In this document: positions 17,901 to 26,200 of the stretch, in pieces | Numbering within the stretch: position 1 is the first letter of the stretch | Layout: every line of letters starts with the position of its first letter | NCBI GenBank assembly: GCA_947631965.1 | Contig: CANRNL010000001.1 | Location: 62,001 to 126,000 of the forward strand | DNA length: 64,000 nucleotides | From: an uncultured Clostridia bacterium | GTDB lineage: Bacteria > Bacillota > Clostridia > Monoglobales > Monoglobaceae | Direction of reading: 5' to 3' | Made by a program: the position numbers and the translations under genes | The notes under the pieces: model-generated | Database searches by the model: none | Told to the model about the DNA's origin: nothing | The model's input: only the letters and a program-made list of their open reading frames with translations

Positions 17901-20803
17901 GATGTGACCGAATAGTCTACCGCCGTAACTTTGCTCACTCCTTCGAGGGTGAGAATAACTCGGTAGAGCGGTCTTGCTTCACTGTTTTCGGGCTGTTTTT
18001 CAAACGTCGACTTAACGCTTCCGCCATTTATCACTATTTTTGTTGCCTCCGCCGCCGCGCCCGAGCCGCCGTAGCCTATACCGCAGCCCGAACCGGCGCT
18101 TTGCGCATAAAGCATACCGCCGTTCATTGTAAACGACATGCCGCCGTACAAGGCAGGGTCGGTGTTTCCACCGCCGCCTATGCCCGCCGCGTTACCCGCT
18201 CCGTAGGCATAGACGATACCGCCGTTTATAACCACCTCGCACACATCTGTGCTTTCGGAGTCCGCGCCGATACCCGCTCCGCTGTCCGAAACCGTACCGT
18301 CATCCGCTCCGACTCCGTCGCCTCCGCGAGCGGTAAGCGTACCGCTGTTAACGGTCAGTTTTCCAACTCCGCCGATACCCGCGTACTCACCCGACTCTAT
18401 ATCGAGAGATCCGTCGCCCTGTATTATAAGCTCCGATGTACGCGGCGAATTTACGGTGCGTCCCTCCGAGTATATCTTGTTCGTTCCCGACAAATCGAGA
18501 GTAAGCACAACGTTGTCTCCGAGGGTAAGCGCCGAAAAGGTCTGTCCGCGCCTGTGCAAATCTATGTTATTTATATTGACGGTGGGGCTTACGCCTCTGA
18601 CGGTTATTTCAACGTCGGCGGCGTGCGCCGTCCCCTGCTCGATATATACGGTTTCGGTGACCGGTATGCCGGTGTAAGTACGTCCGCCGATACCGCCGGC
18701 GGTCACCTTCATGGTGTCCGCACCGTCCTTTTCTATGGTTATATGTCCGTCCGAGAGGTAAACCTTGCACTTGTCGTTGCCCTCAACGGTTATCGTCTTT
18801 TGAGCCGTGTATGATTTTTCGTTTATGACTGCCGTAACTTTAAGAGTTATCGTTTCGCTGCCCTCGGCATAGTTTACAACAAGATTTCCGCCCGAAACCT
18901 CTGCGCGTGTACCGCTCTCAACAATCTCATAGCTATACGACGAGAGATTGTGCGTCGGATACTCGCAGTCGGATGACGGAGTAAACGAGGGGGCTTTTAA
19001 TAATATGCTCTGCGAGCCGTCAGTCTTGCTGACGCTCACCGAGTCAGGTATGTCGCTCGGCAGGACAAGCTCCGCAGTGCCGTCGTCACAGGTACAGGAG
19101 TCCTGCTCTGACATATTTGTTGCCGAGAGGTAGTATACATAGTCCTCCGGCGCACCCGATGCGCTCTCTATATCCTCTGAAATTTCGGAGCAGTAGAGCA
19201 GATATTGATCTCCGCTCTCCGCATTATATATCGCCGAAAATGCGCTTACCTCGCTTGTGACCGCAGGGTCGTCCTCCACGAAAACGTAGAGCTGACCGCG
19301 TCCCACGTTATCGGTGTATGTACTCCAGCCTGCCGACTCCTCGGTAACAAGAGCGTCGCGCAAATCAATATCGAGTACCTCCGCTTCGGGCATCGAAAGA
19401 GTGACGCGGCGCATACTCTCCGCGCTGTCGTTTACGGGAGTGCCGGTTATTCTGCCGATAACGCTTCCGCCGTTTATCTTTGTAACGCCGTTATTTACTC
19501 CTATGTTGCCGGCGGCATAGTTAGAGGTTGCCTCGACAAAGCCGCCGTTTATCGACAGGTCGAGATTTTTTCCTCCGCCGAGCGCATAGCCGTTGCCCGA
19601 ATAAAGGTAGAGCTTGCCGCCGTTTATCTCAATACGCTCTTCACTCGCACGGGAAAGGGTCGGGGTCGCCGCGCCTATCGCCGAGCTTGAGCAGGTGGCG
19701 GACGCCTTTGTGGTCGTGGCGTTGATTATTCCGCCGTTTACAATAATTTCTCCGCCCATTGTGCCGCCGTTGCCGTCGCCTATCGCGGCGCAGGCAATAC
19801 TGCCCGTCTCGGCGCTGATGTTTCCGCCGTTTATGATGATTTTACCAAAGCCGCCGTATGTGTTGTCATGAGCCTCCGTTGCCGCTCTGCCGCCTCGATT
19901 CGCTCCTATCGCCGCCGCATAGCTCGTACTCTTTGCGTTGAGCGCGCCGCTTCCGTCTATCGTGAGTTCGCCTTTACTGTCCGCTGTAGCGTGTACCGCT
20001 ATTGCGGCAAAGCCTACCGCCAAAGCCACAACGCTGTTGGAGCCGCGCAAATGAAGCGTGAGCTTTGCGCCCGCCTCAACTTTTATCGGAGACGACGATG
20101 ACGCTTCTATCGTGACATTTTCAAGCGTAAGCTCCGCATCGACGCCGCTTTGTACCGTTATCGTGTTTGCGGTGGAAAGATTGCCCGCAAAATACGCGCC
20201 CGTCTCCGAGAGAATACACGGAGCCGAGGTGAGTTCCTCGGTAATATCAGTCTCGCCTGCCGCCGCCGCGAATATCTCTACGCCCTCCTCCGGAGCGTCA
20301 ATGACATTCGGCAGGGCAAAGGTCTTATAGCCATTTAAAATAAAATCGTCCGGCAGCATAAAAGAATAGTCGGGCTTCTTGCCGCCGTTCTCTTTTTCTG
20401 TCGGTTCGCTTGTTTCTTCGGGTTCGCTTGTCACTTCGGGCGCACTTGTCGCTTCGGGTTCACTCGTCGCTTCGGGCGCACTTGTTTCTTCGGGCGCACT
20501 CGTTTCTTCGGGCGCACTTGTCTCTTCGGGCGCACTCGTTTCTTTGGGCGCACTTGTTTCTTCGTGTTCGCTCGTCGCTTCGGGCACACTCGTTTCCTCG
20601 TGTTCGCTCGTCACTTCGGGCGCACTCGTCGCTTCGGGTGCGTCGGTCACTGGTGCTAAAGCCTCCGCGGACGGCGCGGGAAGCATATCCGAAAAGGACG
20701 GAGTGGTGTTCTCCGTCTCGGGGTCGGCCGCTCCGACCGAAATATTAACATAGGCGAAAAGCATTGTCAGGGTCAATAGTAAGGAAACCGATTTTCTTTT
20801 CAT
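11963..20803 (-). CDS. 2946-aa SLH-anchored surface protein with beta-helix and Ig-like/DUF5018-like repeats
   Basis: A giant exported protein. Residues 1-25 form a signal peptide (MKRKSVSLLLTLTMLFAYVN). Residues 59-136 are 13 hexapeptides of TSAPEE type, a likely wall-spanning stalk. Two asparagine/glycine-rich beta-helix-like blocks follow (about 185-460 and 680-930, e.g. IIVNGGIINATT), resembling the carbohydrate-binding beta-helix domains of Clostridia. From about 1450 to 2650 come repeated Ig-like and DUF5018-like domains (ITEFE...VTMPYDADL, ITKFEINGKSGEI), separated by longer beta domains. A lone calcium-type loop, DLSGDGLADIED, lies near residue 1515. Three SLH repeats close the protein (about 2752-2920; INGYREDG, ISGYEDGTARPEGRITRAEF, ITGYEDGTFRPENAITRAEA), tethering it to cell-wall polymers. 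No enzyme motif or sortase signal was seen. It is the last gene of the run, with GAGGG before the ATG. Confidence 0.9.
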   Translation of the reverse strand: MKRKSVSLLLTLTMLFAYVNISVGAADPETENTTPSFSDMLPAPSAEALAPVTDAPEATSAPEVTSEHEETSVPEATSEHEETSAPKETSAPEETSAPEETSAPEETSAPEATSEPEATSAPEVTSEPEETSEPTEKENGGKKPDYSFMLPDDFILNGYKTFALPNVIDAPEEGVEIFAAAAGETDITEELTSAPCILSETGAYFAGNLSTANTITVQSGVDAELTLENVTIEASSSSPIKVEAGAKLTLHLRGSNSVVALAVGFAAIAVHATADSKGELTIDGSGALNAKSTSYAAAIGANRGGRAATEAHDNTYGGFGKIIINGGNISAETGSIACAAIGDGNGGTMGGEIIVNGGIINATTTKASATCSSSAIGAATPTLSRASEERIEINGGKLYLYSGNGYALGGGKNLDLSINGGFVEATSNYAAGNIGVNNGVTKINGGSVIGRITGTPVNDSAESMRRVTLSMPEAEVLDIDLRDALVTEESAGWSTYTDNVGRGQLYVFVEDDPAVTSEVSAFSAIYNAESGDQYLLYCSEISEDIESASGAPEDYVYYLSATNMSEQDSCTCDDGTAELVLPSDIPDSVSVSKTDGSQSILLKAPSFTPSSDCEYPTHNLSSYSYEIVESGTRAEVSGGNLVVNYAEGSETITLKVTAVINEKSYTAQKTITVEGNDKCKVYLSDGHITIEKDGADTMKVTAGGIGGRTYTGIPVTETVYIEQGTAHAADVEITVRGVSPTVNINNIDLHRRGQTFSALTLGDNVVLTLDLSGTNKIYSEGRTVNSPRTSELIIQGDGSLDIESGEYAGIGGVGKLTVNSGTLTARGGDGVGADDGTVSDSGAGIGADSESTDVCEVVINGGIVYAYGAGNAAGIGGGGNTDPALYGGMSFTMNGGMLYAQSAGSGCGIGYGGSGAAAEATKIVINGGSVKSTFEKQPENSEARPLYRVILTLEGVSKVTAVDYSVTSEGEDDTTSKIKTFTDEEGKLYLYLRNLTTGKRWIRVYGEDTAYYLFTSINANNDNEFTAQAGGGDKKLTSFSVVGQTGEAVIDDAQNTVTLSVPNNIKRDSIVPITEYIGAEARPNSSSGKSDAPLVTEYHNDDGEYLTAKYYILSHDLTAREYKVVMKLEGEVEKDENGLQILDVSKYDITIKPDSVNCGGTVYEPNAAGYVIIGETAEHFISILPGDSGEDEIPPITLKNVNISCTGAVTSYALMLSNVSADITVDGICTLSGSDRSPVQVSSVNPGCTISFTGKDGDAANNVLNISAEAASAISLGTAVMTAKDVACAFVGGTGQAAVTGSTDYSRFYTDSNSYMRIVNNSAPANIVRPVLADDKSTPLRQLAAALDTTRGDDEPYICEYNEKKYYIGEDDTLYLLVPDGEYEMAVTYNGMVYKGTASVDGSDTMTTLYTVRVDSITPTASVLPYMGGSITYTVEGSMISGNVMLLAYPKGTTDTPTDSEYVTEKDEGGCTATLTFPLNKSADEFGDYDVYYSLDEGETLSPTVAASVRVQKNTSTAYISEFELACDVDLSGDGLADIEDSKQVRSEIIEDSGTEAISVYMPFDHTWQEYYYASKIEYVGTGVSPAVEEPHRFTDMTSFRSAEYTVTSALGREHDKVYTVRVYKEAAPSFRDAAFTNPETSDGGTVSVTFTGSLLERIVTAEQEANRVVNVWLDGEKNAVATPQSKGGIVSYVADVTVPANESTVSMAQHTLSVSIGEDFSVKEFDNQISVPRKTESNTDITEFEAENQIGVNIANNDEDGTGTIEVTMPYDADLTQFVINTLTILDGFFASYAIYSPDDTEHSSPLDKSGPLDVSNSLICIVTAENGAQRTYTITAQKQATPSVTKVEFENPTSSKPGNVPINVYGENLDNAKNAIAGSPDIIVKATLVSGDTSNGTEITAQAEKSASGDFYTALLPVPENPDDNTSRVYNITVEIGALSPFAAENQLVIRPSEANAREITEFVLIDSEDVTTSDIEISSDGTKGTINVSVPYNTDLRSITPANIAFSAGATCEPSADTALDFGAPVTYTITSESGETREYTVNVTRKDPNTITGAAVENPPTSFADVSGIRVEIEGNFIPKRDTDPNGPADNLAFKAVCGEEEYHGVILSYGESYGGYAEGLISLDERNMTYEEKEYKIIVTINGNEVEAGTITVPRRTTRSIKSFVIGAEEGVIDEENLTVHITQPYNTDLNSLEPTIEIDGDEVEKGTNFALTGERAVYSAQYMVHAKDDDSRAYTVYITREGSPTIMSVEITQPTDSEGGVARVDIKGVFYDSLTVNAVRNGTSIAGTTSIDSEGNVYVTFNMPPNTENIDEEYELVFAVDGFEQSEITFEQSVGKIIVPHGVIEDVKGEITKFEINGKSGEINDEDSTITVTLPYDTDLSEVEADVEVTGGTCTAGAFTPTGRRGEYSAQYTVTDANGGTRTYTVYVTRDGSPTIKSVKLSQPRSNKGGTARAEIEGIFFDSVSVNAVRGSTVIEGTVTFNEAGKAAATFDMPPNTENIDEEYELVFTVDGFEQSEITFEQNFDKIVVPHTSDYLLEITLPDGLQEGETRYNGKEITIDVPYIYADKLKSVVPNIVYDSDVIYPEAGASIDFSGEPVSYTLSSADGLTQTVYTVRINLVGEDPYILGFTLEGQIGDTELSDDYIKIIMPYGTDLKSLRPTVRVSDGADYSPKGAADFSASEEEPVEYTVTNKYGVSRKYYVTVYEQEEQKEEEKDSRPGRKGTIREPEPTPSGDEDKSDVDTVKPYINGYREDGTVKFKPNSAITRAETVKILAVLDGGYDGSEKYPSVFADVDPTEWYANYMNYAAVKNYISGYEDGTARPEGRITRAEFAVMAAKYMGISLGSGEARFFSDTDDSYGWCIPHINALWERGIITGYEDGTFRPENAITRAEAVTIINRILGRSMTDEIRETLENPFDDISSSWAYDDILLASCEYTEQ
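13220..13884. repeat. Internal DNA duplication in the 2946-aa gene
   Basis: A block of about 95 bp at 13220-13314 recurs at 13790-13884, offset exactly 570 bp (190 codons), with about three differences by eye. It encodes MPPNTENIDEEYELVF and its flank, and marks one DUF5018-plus-Ig unit that was copied recently. Confidence 0.8.
20396..20629. repeat. 13 tandem 18-bp units encoding TSxPEx hexapeptides
   Basis: Residues 59-136 of the 2946-aa protein are thirteen hexapeptides (TSAPEE, TSEHEE, TSVPEA and similar), encoded by near-identical 18-bp units. Low-complexity Thr/Ser/Pro/Glu stalks of this kind are typical wall spacers and prone to copy-number change. Confidence 0.9.
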
Positions 20804-20836
20804 ATTAAAATCCCTCGCTTATGCGCTCGCGCGCTT

Positions 20837-23008
20837 TTAATCAATCCACGGATAGTATGAGGTAAGCGGCGCGGTATATCGGTTGCGTATAGCGTCCGCG
20901 TCGGCGGAGGTTATCTCGCCGTCCTTGTTAACGTCCCATACCCTCGCCTGCGACACGTTCTGCGCCGCGCTCGATACGGGAGAATCCGACAAATATTTGT
21001 CGATGGCGTTTGCGTCAAGAGTATTGACGTTGCCGTTGCCGTTTACGTCGCCTATCCTGCCGACGACCATAATATATCTTGTGAATTTTACCTCGTCGTT
21101 GTAGCTGTACGTCACCTTATAAAGGTTCGGGTCGCCGCCCTCCTGTTCGGGAGAGCTGCCCGCGACGGTCTGCGTGCCGCTTGCCGTTGTGACCGTCATT
21201 CCCGCGTCGTGATAGTCGCTTAAGTTTTTCACAATCACGGTGTATTCGTCGGTATCAAGCTCCTTGCCGTTTATCGACTTGTAAATGTCGCGGTTGATAC
21301 CGAGCAGTAAAAGCTCCTCGTCGGTTTTGGTGGCGGGAGAGTTGCCCTTTTCTATAGAAAAGCTGTCCGCGAAGCTTATCGTCATTTTCGCTTCCGGATT
21401 GGTTATCTCGGCGGTATAGTTGTCGGATACGCGTATCGTTATGGTGTACTCTCCGACCTCGGAAACACTGTTTTCGTACTCCGCTCCGCCCTTTTGATAA
21501 ACAACGGTGTAGCTGTCGTCAAACGGTGTGCCGCTCTCGTCCTGCGCGGTTATCGTCGCACTGTGCGGAGCGCCGTCATACTCGACCGTAGTGGTATCGG
21601 GGTCTATCGTAAACAAAATTTTCTTGGGGTTTATTGTAAGAGTTTCGGGGGTCACGCTTGCGACCTCGTAATTGGGGTCATTGACCTCAACCGAAATGGC
21701 GTACTCGCCCGCGTCGGTCGGCAGACTGCCGTCGAGCGGCTCGCCGTCCTTTGAGTAGGATACGGTGTAGCCCTCCAAGTAGCTGCCGCCGTAATGCTCG
21801 GTAGCCGAGGCGAGTGTTACCTCGTGCGTGCCCTTATCGTATGTGACCGTCGCGGAATCGTTGTCAAACACAAAGCTGACCGGATTTTTGGCAATCGTGA
21901 GCGTATTCGGGACGACCGAAATTTCGGAATAGTTGGGGTCGGTCGCGGTCACGATTATCTCGTATGTACCCGCGTCGGTCGGGAGATTGGATTCATTGTC
22001 GAAAGTGCGCGGGTCGCCTTCCTCCGCAAGCACCTCTTTATATGTAACGGTATAGTCCTCGCCCTCCCGCCATTCGGGGTAGGTGGTCGGGGTTACCGTC
22101 GCCTTATGACCCTTGCCGTTGTAAAACGTCTCATTATCCGAAACCGAAAACGCAACCGCGTTCGCGCTTATTGTGAGCGTGGCGGTGTCGGTCGCGGTAA
22201 TGTAGTTGGGGTCGGTCGTGTAAGCTGTGACCGTATATACGCCCACAGCCTTCGGCTTTTCTCTCAGGATGTCGGAAGTGCCATTCTTGCGGTACTCCAC
22301 GGTATACGGAGTGTGTTCGGGAGATACAACAACCTCCATATCGTACTCCGTGCCGTAAGCTACGGTTTTGTCCACGACCGAAATCGTAGCCTCGTCGCTT
22401 TTTGCTACCCTCAGTGATATATCTCTCAGATTTTTCTCGTTGCCTAAAGTCGTGTCGTAAATATGAATTATTCTACAGCCCGGCGCATAAAGGTTTATCG
22501 AATATTCGCCCGCCGTGGTAACTTTGCTGAGCTTTTCGGTGCCGTAGCTCGCGGTGTACTCCACATCCGTACCGTCACCTTCGTCGGTAATGCACTCAAA
22601 TGTCGCACCGTATTGCTCGCCCGCCTTGTATGTGTAATCATAATTCGAGACTATGAACGAAACGTCACGCGGGACAAAGTATACCGAAAAGGTCACGTCC
22701 AGACGCTCGCCGAGCGAGTCGGTTATTTTTATTTTTATATCCGAAAATGTAGCCTGCGCCTTGGGCGTTCCGCTTATAACGCCTTCTTTGCTGAGGCTCA
22801 GTCCGTAAGGTAATCCGTCGTTGAGCATTTCATAGGTATAAGGCTCCGTGCCGCCCGAAACGACCGTGTTTAAATCGTAGCTGTAATATTGGTACGCCTT
22901 ACCGTCGGGAAGCGAACGCCTCGAAACCGTTATACCGTCCGCAAAAACAGCCGTTCCCATCGTCACAATGAGCGCGGCGGCAAGAAAAAATGAAATCAGC
23001 CTTTTCAT
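20837..23008 (-). CDS. 723-aa secreted MBG-repeat protein with C-terminal dockerin
   Basis: The signal peptide MKRLISFFLAAALIVTMGTAVFA is followed by a putative Ig domain of He_PIG type (GLPYGLSLSKEGVISGTP, about residues 60-85). About five MBG-type beta repeats follow, recognised by recurring phrases such as YTVTAYTTDPNY, GTYEIIVTATDPNY and GEYAISVEVNDPNY. Residues 648-719 are a well-formed dockerin: DVNGNGNVNTLD and DVNKDGEITSAD, each followed by a helix (ANAIDKYL, ADAIRNRY). It has no cohesin-like module and no SLH, so within the proposed assembly it would be a terminal subunit held by its dockerin. GGGAGA lies 9 bases before the ATG. It sits in the surface gene run, 33 bases before the 2946-aa gene and after a 192-bp gap with strong RNA structure. 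Confidence 0.9.
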   Translation of the reverse strand: MKRLISFFLAAALIVTMGTAVFADGITVSRRSLPDGKAYQYYSYDLNTVVSGGTEPYTYEMLNDGLPYGLSLSKEGVISGTPKAQATFSDIKIKITDSLGERLDVTFSVYFVPRDVSFIVSNYDYTYKAGEQYGATFECITDEGDGTDVEYTASYGTEKLSKVTTAGEYSINLYAPGCRIIHIYDTTLGNEKNLRDISLRVAKSDEATISVVDKTVAYGTEYDMEVVVSPEHTPYTVEYRKNGTSDILREKPKAVGVYTVTAYTTDPNYITATDTATLTISANAVAFSVSDNETFYNGKGHKATVTPTTYPEWREGEDYTVTYKEVLAEEGDPRTFDNESNLPTDAGTYEIIVTATDPNYSEISVVPNTLTIAKNPVSFVFDNDSATVTYDKGTHEVTLASATEHYGGSYLEGYTVSYSKDGEPLDGSLPTDAGEYAISVEVNDPNYEVASVTPETLTINPKKILFTIDPDTTTVEYDGAPHSATITAQDESGTPFDDSYTVVYQKGGAEYENSVSEVGEYTITIRVSDNYTAEITNPEAKMTISFADSFSIEKGNSPATKTDEELLLLGINRDIYKSINGKELDTDEYTVIVKNLSDYHDAGMTVTTASGTQTVAGSSPEQEGGDPNLYKVTYSYNDEVKFTRYIMVVGRIGDVNGNGNVNTLDANAIDKYLSDSPVSSAAQNVSQARVWDVNKDGEITSADADAIRNRYTAPLTSYYPWID

Positions 23009-23054
23009 AAAAAACGTCTCCCGTATAAATTAAAAAACATTTGTGAATCAAATA

Positions 23055-23163
23055 CCGTGCTGTCCGCTTCAGATTACATTTTTATGTTTATGTCCGCATA
23101 TTATTGAGTTTATATTTAAAATGTAATTTGAAGCGGGCAGCACGGGGCGGAAACCGCCCCGTG
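23055..23163 (-). other. Overlapping hairpins between surface genes, possible RNA switch or processing site
   Basis: This is the core of the 192-bp gap 23009-23200. Arms 23055-23082 and 23118-23145 are 28-bp inverted repeats with two mismatches, both wobble-compatible (CCGTGCTG...ATTACATTTT), around a 35-base loop. The right arm's end also belongs to a second hairpin, CACGGGGCGG/CCGCCCCGTG with an AAA loop (23141-23163), extendable by CAG/CTG pairs. The two folds exclude each other partly. On the minus strand the GC hairpin is transcribed first, then the long stem, then the ribosome site of the 723-aa gene. No U-tract follows. Confidence 0.65.
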
Positions 23164-23200
23164 TACTGCCCTTACCGAAAACTCAATTCGGTTTTATTGA

Positions 23201-26200
23201 TTATTTAATGAGCTGTCTCTCATTTACCGCGAGAATAATGTCGTTTTCAGCCCAGTGTCCCGAAATATCGGAGGGTATTATATTCTCAATCGGCGTAGAG
23301 GGAGCAAGAACCCTGTTGATTATAGCAACCGTCTCTGCTCTCGTTATCGGAGATACGGGACCGAACGAACCGTCCGCATAGCCCGATATTATACCGTTTG
23401 CTTCAAGAGTTGCTATATACTGGCTTGCCCAGTAATCCGCTTCAACGTCGCTGAACAATCCTTCCTCATATGTGAGGAGGCTCATCTTCTGAGCTTTTGC
23501 GATAACCGTGCAAACCTCGGAACGAGTTATGGTGTTCTCCGGCTGGAATGTGCCGTCGTTATAACCCGTAAGAACATTTAATCCTTCGAGGTAGCCGATG
23601 TACTTCGAGTACCAAGCGTCAGCCGCAACATCAGGGAACGATGCAACATAGCTGCTCGGAATGTCGTCGCCGTAGCTGAGTCTTGCAATCATAGCCGCAA
23701 GCTCCGCACGGGTAATGTTGTTATCGGGCAGGAATGTTCCGTCCGGATAGCCCGCCGCATAAGGCTTGGTGTACTCCGCGTCGATTGCGGGCGGCTGAAC
23801 GTCTATGCTGCCGTTCTGCTCATAGAGCGCGGTAAACGTGGTGTTCTTGGTGATTGCAACCTGAGTCGGGTCAACGATTGTTTCGCCGTCCGTAGACCAG
23901 CCTGCGAATGTCCAGCCCTCTTCAGCCGTTACAGACGGTACGTTTGAAGGCTTGCCGTTTATCGAAACGGTTTCCTTTGTCTTAGCGTCCTCGGCAAAGC
24001 TGCCGTGAGAACCTGCGCTGTACGATACGGTGTAAGACGTCACCGCACCGCCGCCGACGCCACCACCGCCGCTGCCGGGTCTTGAACCGGTGCTTACGGT
24101 GTAGTATACGGTCCAGTCGCCGTTTACGGCATAGTTTTCAATAGGCGTCTGAGTCTCGGTACCTTCTACGTTTTCGAGATAGTAGTAAGCCTTAACATTC
24201 TTCGGAGCCGTTACGCCGAGAAGTTCAAGAAGTGCCGCGCTGTCCGCTACCGTTACTTCGTCGGTGTAAACAGAAGCATACTCCGCGCCGCCTCTCGCCG
24301 CAACCAGCTTAACGAGATACTTGTGCGCCGTTACAACGGTTACGGACGAGTCGGGAGACTCGTTGTAGTCGTCGCTTCCCGCGAACTTAACCTTAACGTC
24401 GTACTCTTTGCCCTGCTCAAGCTCCATAGCTTCGAGTTCTTCCTCGGTCTTGGGGCCTTCGCCGTTTACGAAGTACTGAACAGCCGTTCCGTTGGGCGAT
24501 ACAACGCTCTCCGCAACAAACTTGTTGGTCTTGGGATCAACCGTAACCTGCGGAGCCGCCGGAGCGTCCTGGTCAGCCTTTACAAGAGTGGTCGCAACCG
24601 TCTTGGTGTCGGCGCTGAGAACGTAGTTGTCAGCCGCGTCACCTGTCAGAGTAATGCCGGTAAGAACCGCGTCCGTTCCGCTGAGTGCTGCGGTAATTCC
24701 CTCAAGGTTAACGGATACGTTTTCTTTGTCCGCATCCTCAACGCCAGCGTTGATAGTTGCCGACTTAACCGTTGCAACTCCGAGCGTTCTGGTTACGTCA
24801 AATACCACGTCGTCTATGTTTATGGTCTTTCTGTTCGCTTTAAGCGTTACCGTGGTGGTAAGACCTTCGTAATCAACCGTTACAACCGTCTCACCGTAGG
24901 GAAGCGGCTGAGTAATATCAAACGGTTCGCCGTTTACTGTAAGCGTGCAGGCCTCAAGTGAAATAACGGTTGTCTGATTGTTCTCGTCGGTTCCAGTCAC
25001 GTTTATAGTCGGTACGAGGTTCGGGTAGGTGTACTCTTCGCTCGTAGCCGTAATACTAATTATAGAAAGTTCCACAACCTTGCCGGTCGTCGTTGCGGGA
25101 GCCTCTACCAAATTGTAGTTGCCGCCGTCCGCGCCGGTGAGCGAGGTATTGCTGATAGTTACCTCAGCGCTGTCGCTTACGTTGCTCGGGTCGGTAAACG
25201 TCCATGTGTACTTGAGGTTTACAGTGTCGCCGCTTATAAGACCGGTCGAGTTGTCGGCTGTAAGAGCCATTTCTTTCTCACCTGTCGCGGGGTCGCCCTC
25301 TTTTATTGAAAGCTCGTCGGTGATAGCCGTTACCGTAATGTCAGCCTTGTTTATCTTACCCGTGAGGGTCGGCAGTGTAGTAGTTGAAAGTATATACTTA
25401 TCTGCGAAGTCGCTCTCGGTTACCTGCGGGTTGCTGATTGTTATGGTTGCCGAGTCGCTCGCGTCCTTGCTTGCAAACGCCGCGTCAGCCGTTACGGTGT
25501 ACGAATCCGGTTCCACAAGACCGTCTATGCTGTAAGTTATAGCAGCGCCTACGGGAAGAGCCGTTGTGCCGTCGTAGGTCTTTTCAGCTGTACCCTCTGC
25601 TTTGAGCGTAACCGTCTTCTTTTCTGCGGGAACATTAATTGTAGTGGTCGAGCCGTCGGGTCCGTTTACGGTAAACGTGTTATCTCCCACAGCGTAGGTG
25701 GCGTCGGGCGATAATGCGCTTCCGCCAAACTCAACGCTCAAGCCCTTTGACACAAAGTCGGAATACTGAACCTGCTCGGTATCTCCGTTGTCATAGGTTA
25801 TTGTAACAGTTACGCCGCTGAGGTCTACGGCGTCGCCGTAGGTCGCGCTCGTCGGAGCGCCCGAAACTGCAAGACTGCTTGCTTTCTTGCCCGATGCTTC
25901 TATGGTGAACTCAGTTGACTCAACCGCGCCCTTTACTACCTTAAAGGTATTTGTGCCAAGCGCAAACTTGGTGTTAGCGTCAACGTCTGACCAAGTACCG
26001 TCCGCGCCTTTGATTTGAAGCTTAAGTCCCTTGGATTCAAAATCCTTAATGGTGATATTATCTTCCGACGCACCGCTCGCGAGTGTAAGCGCAACCTTAA
26101 ACTGCTCCAAAGTAGCGTTTTCGAGAACTGCGGTAACGCGCTGTCCTTCGATTGCGCTAACGTCGTTCGTTACGGTAATGGTTCTGACAGGGTCATCCGT

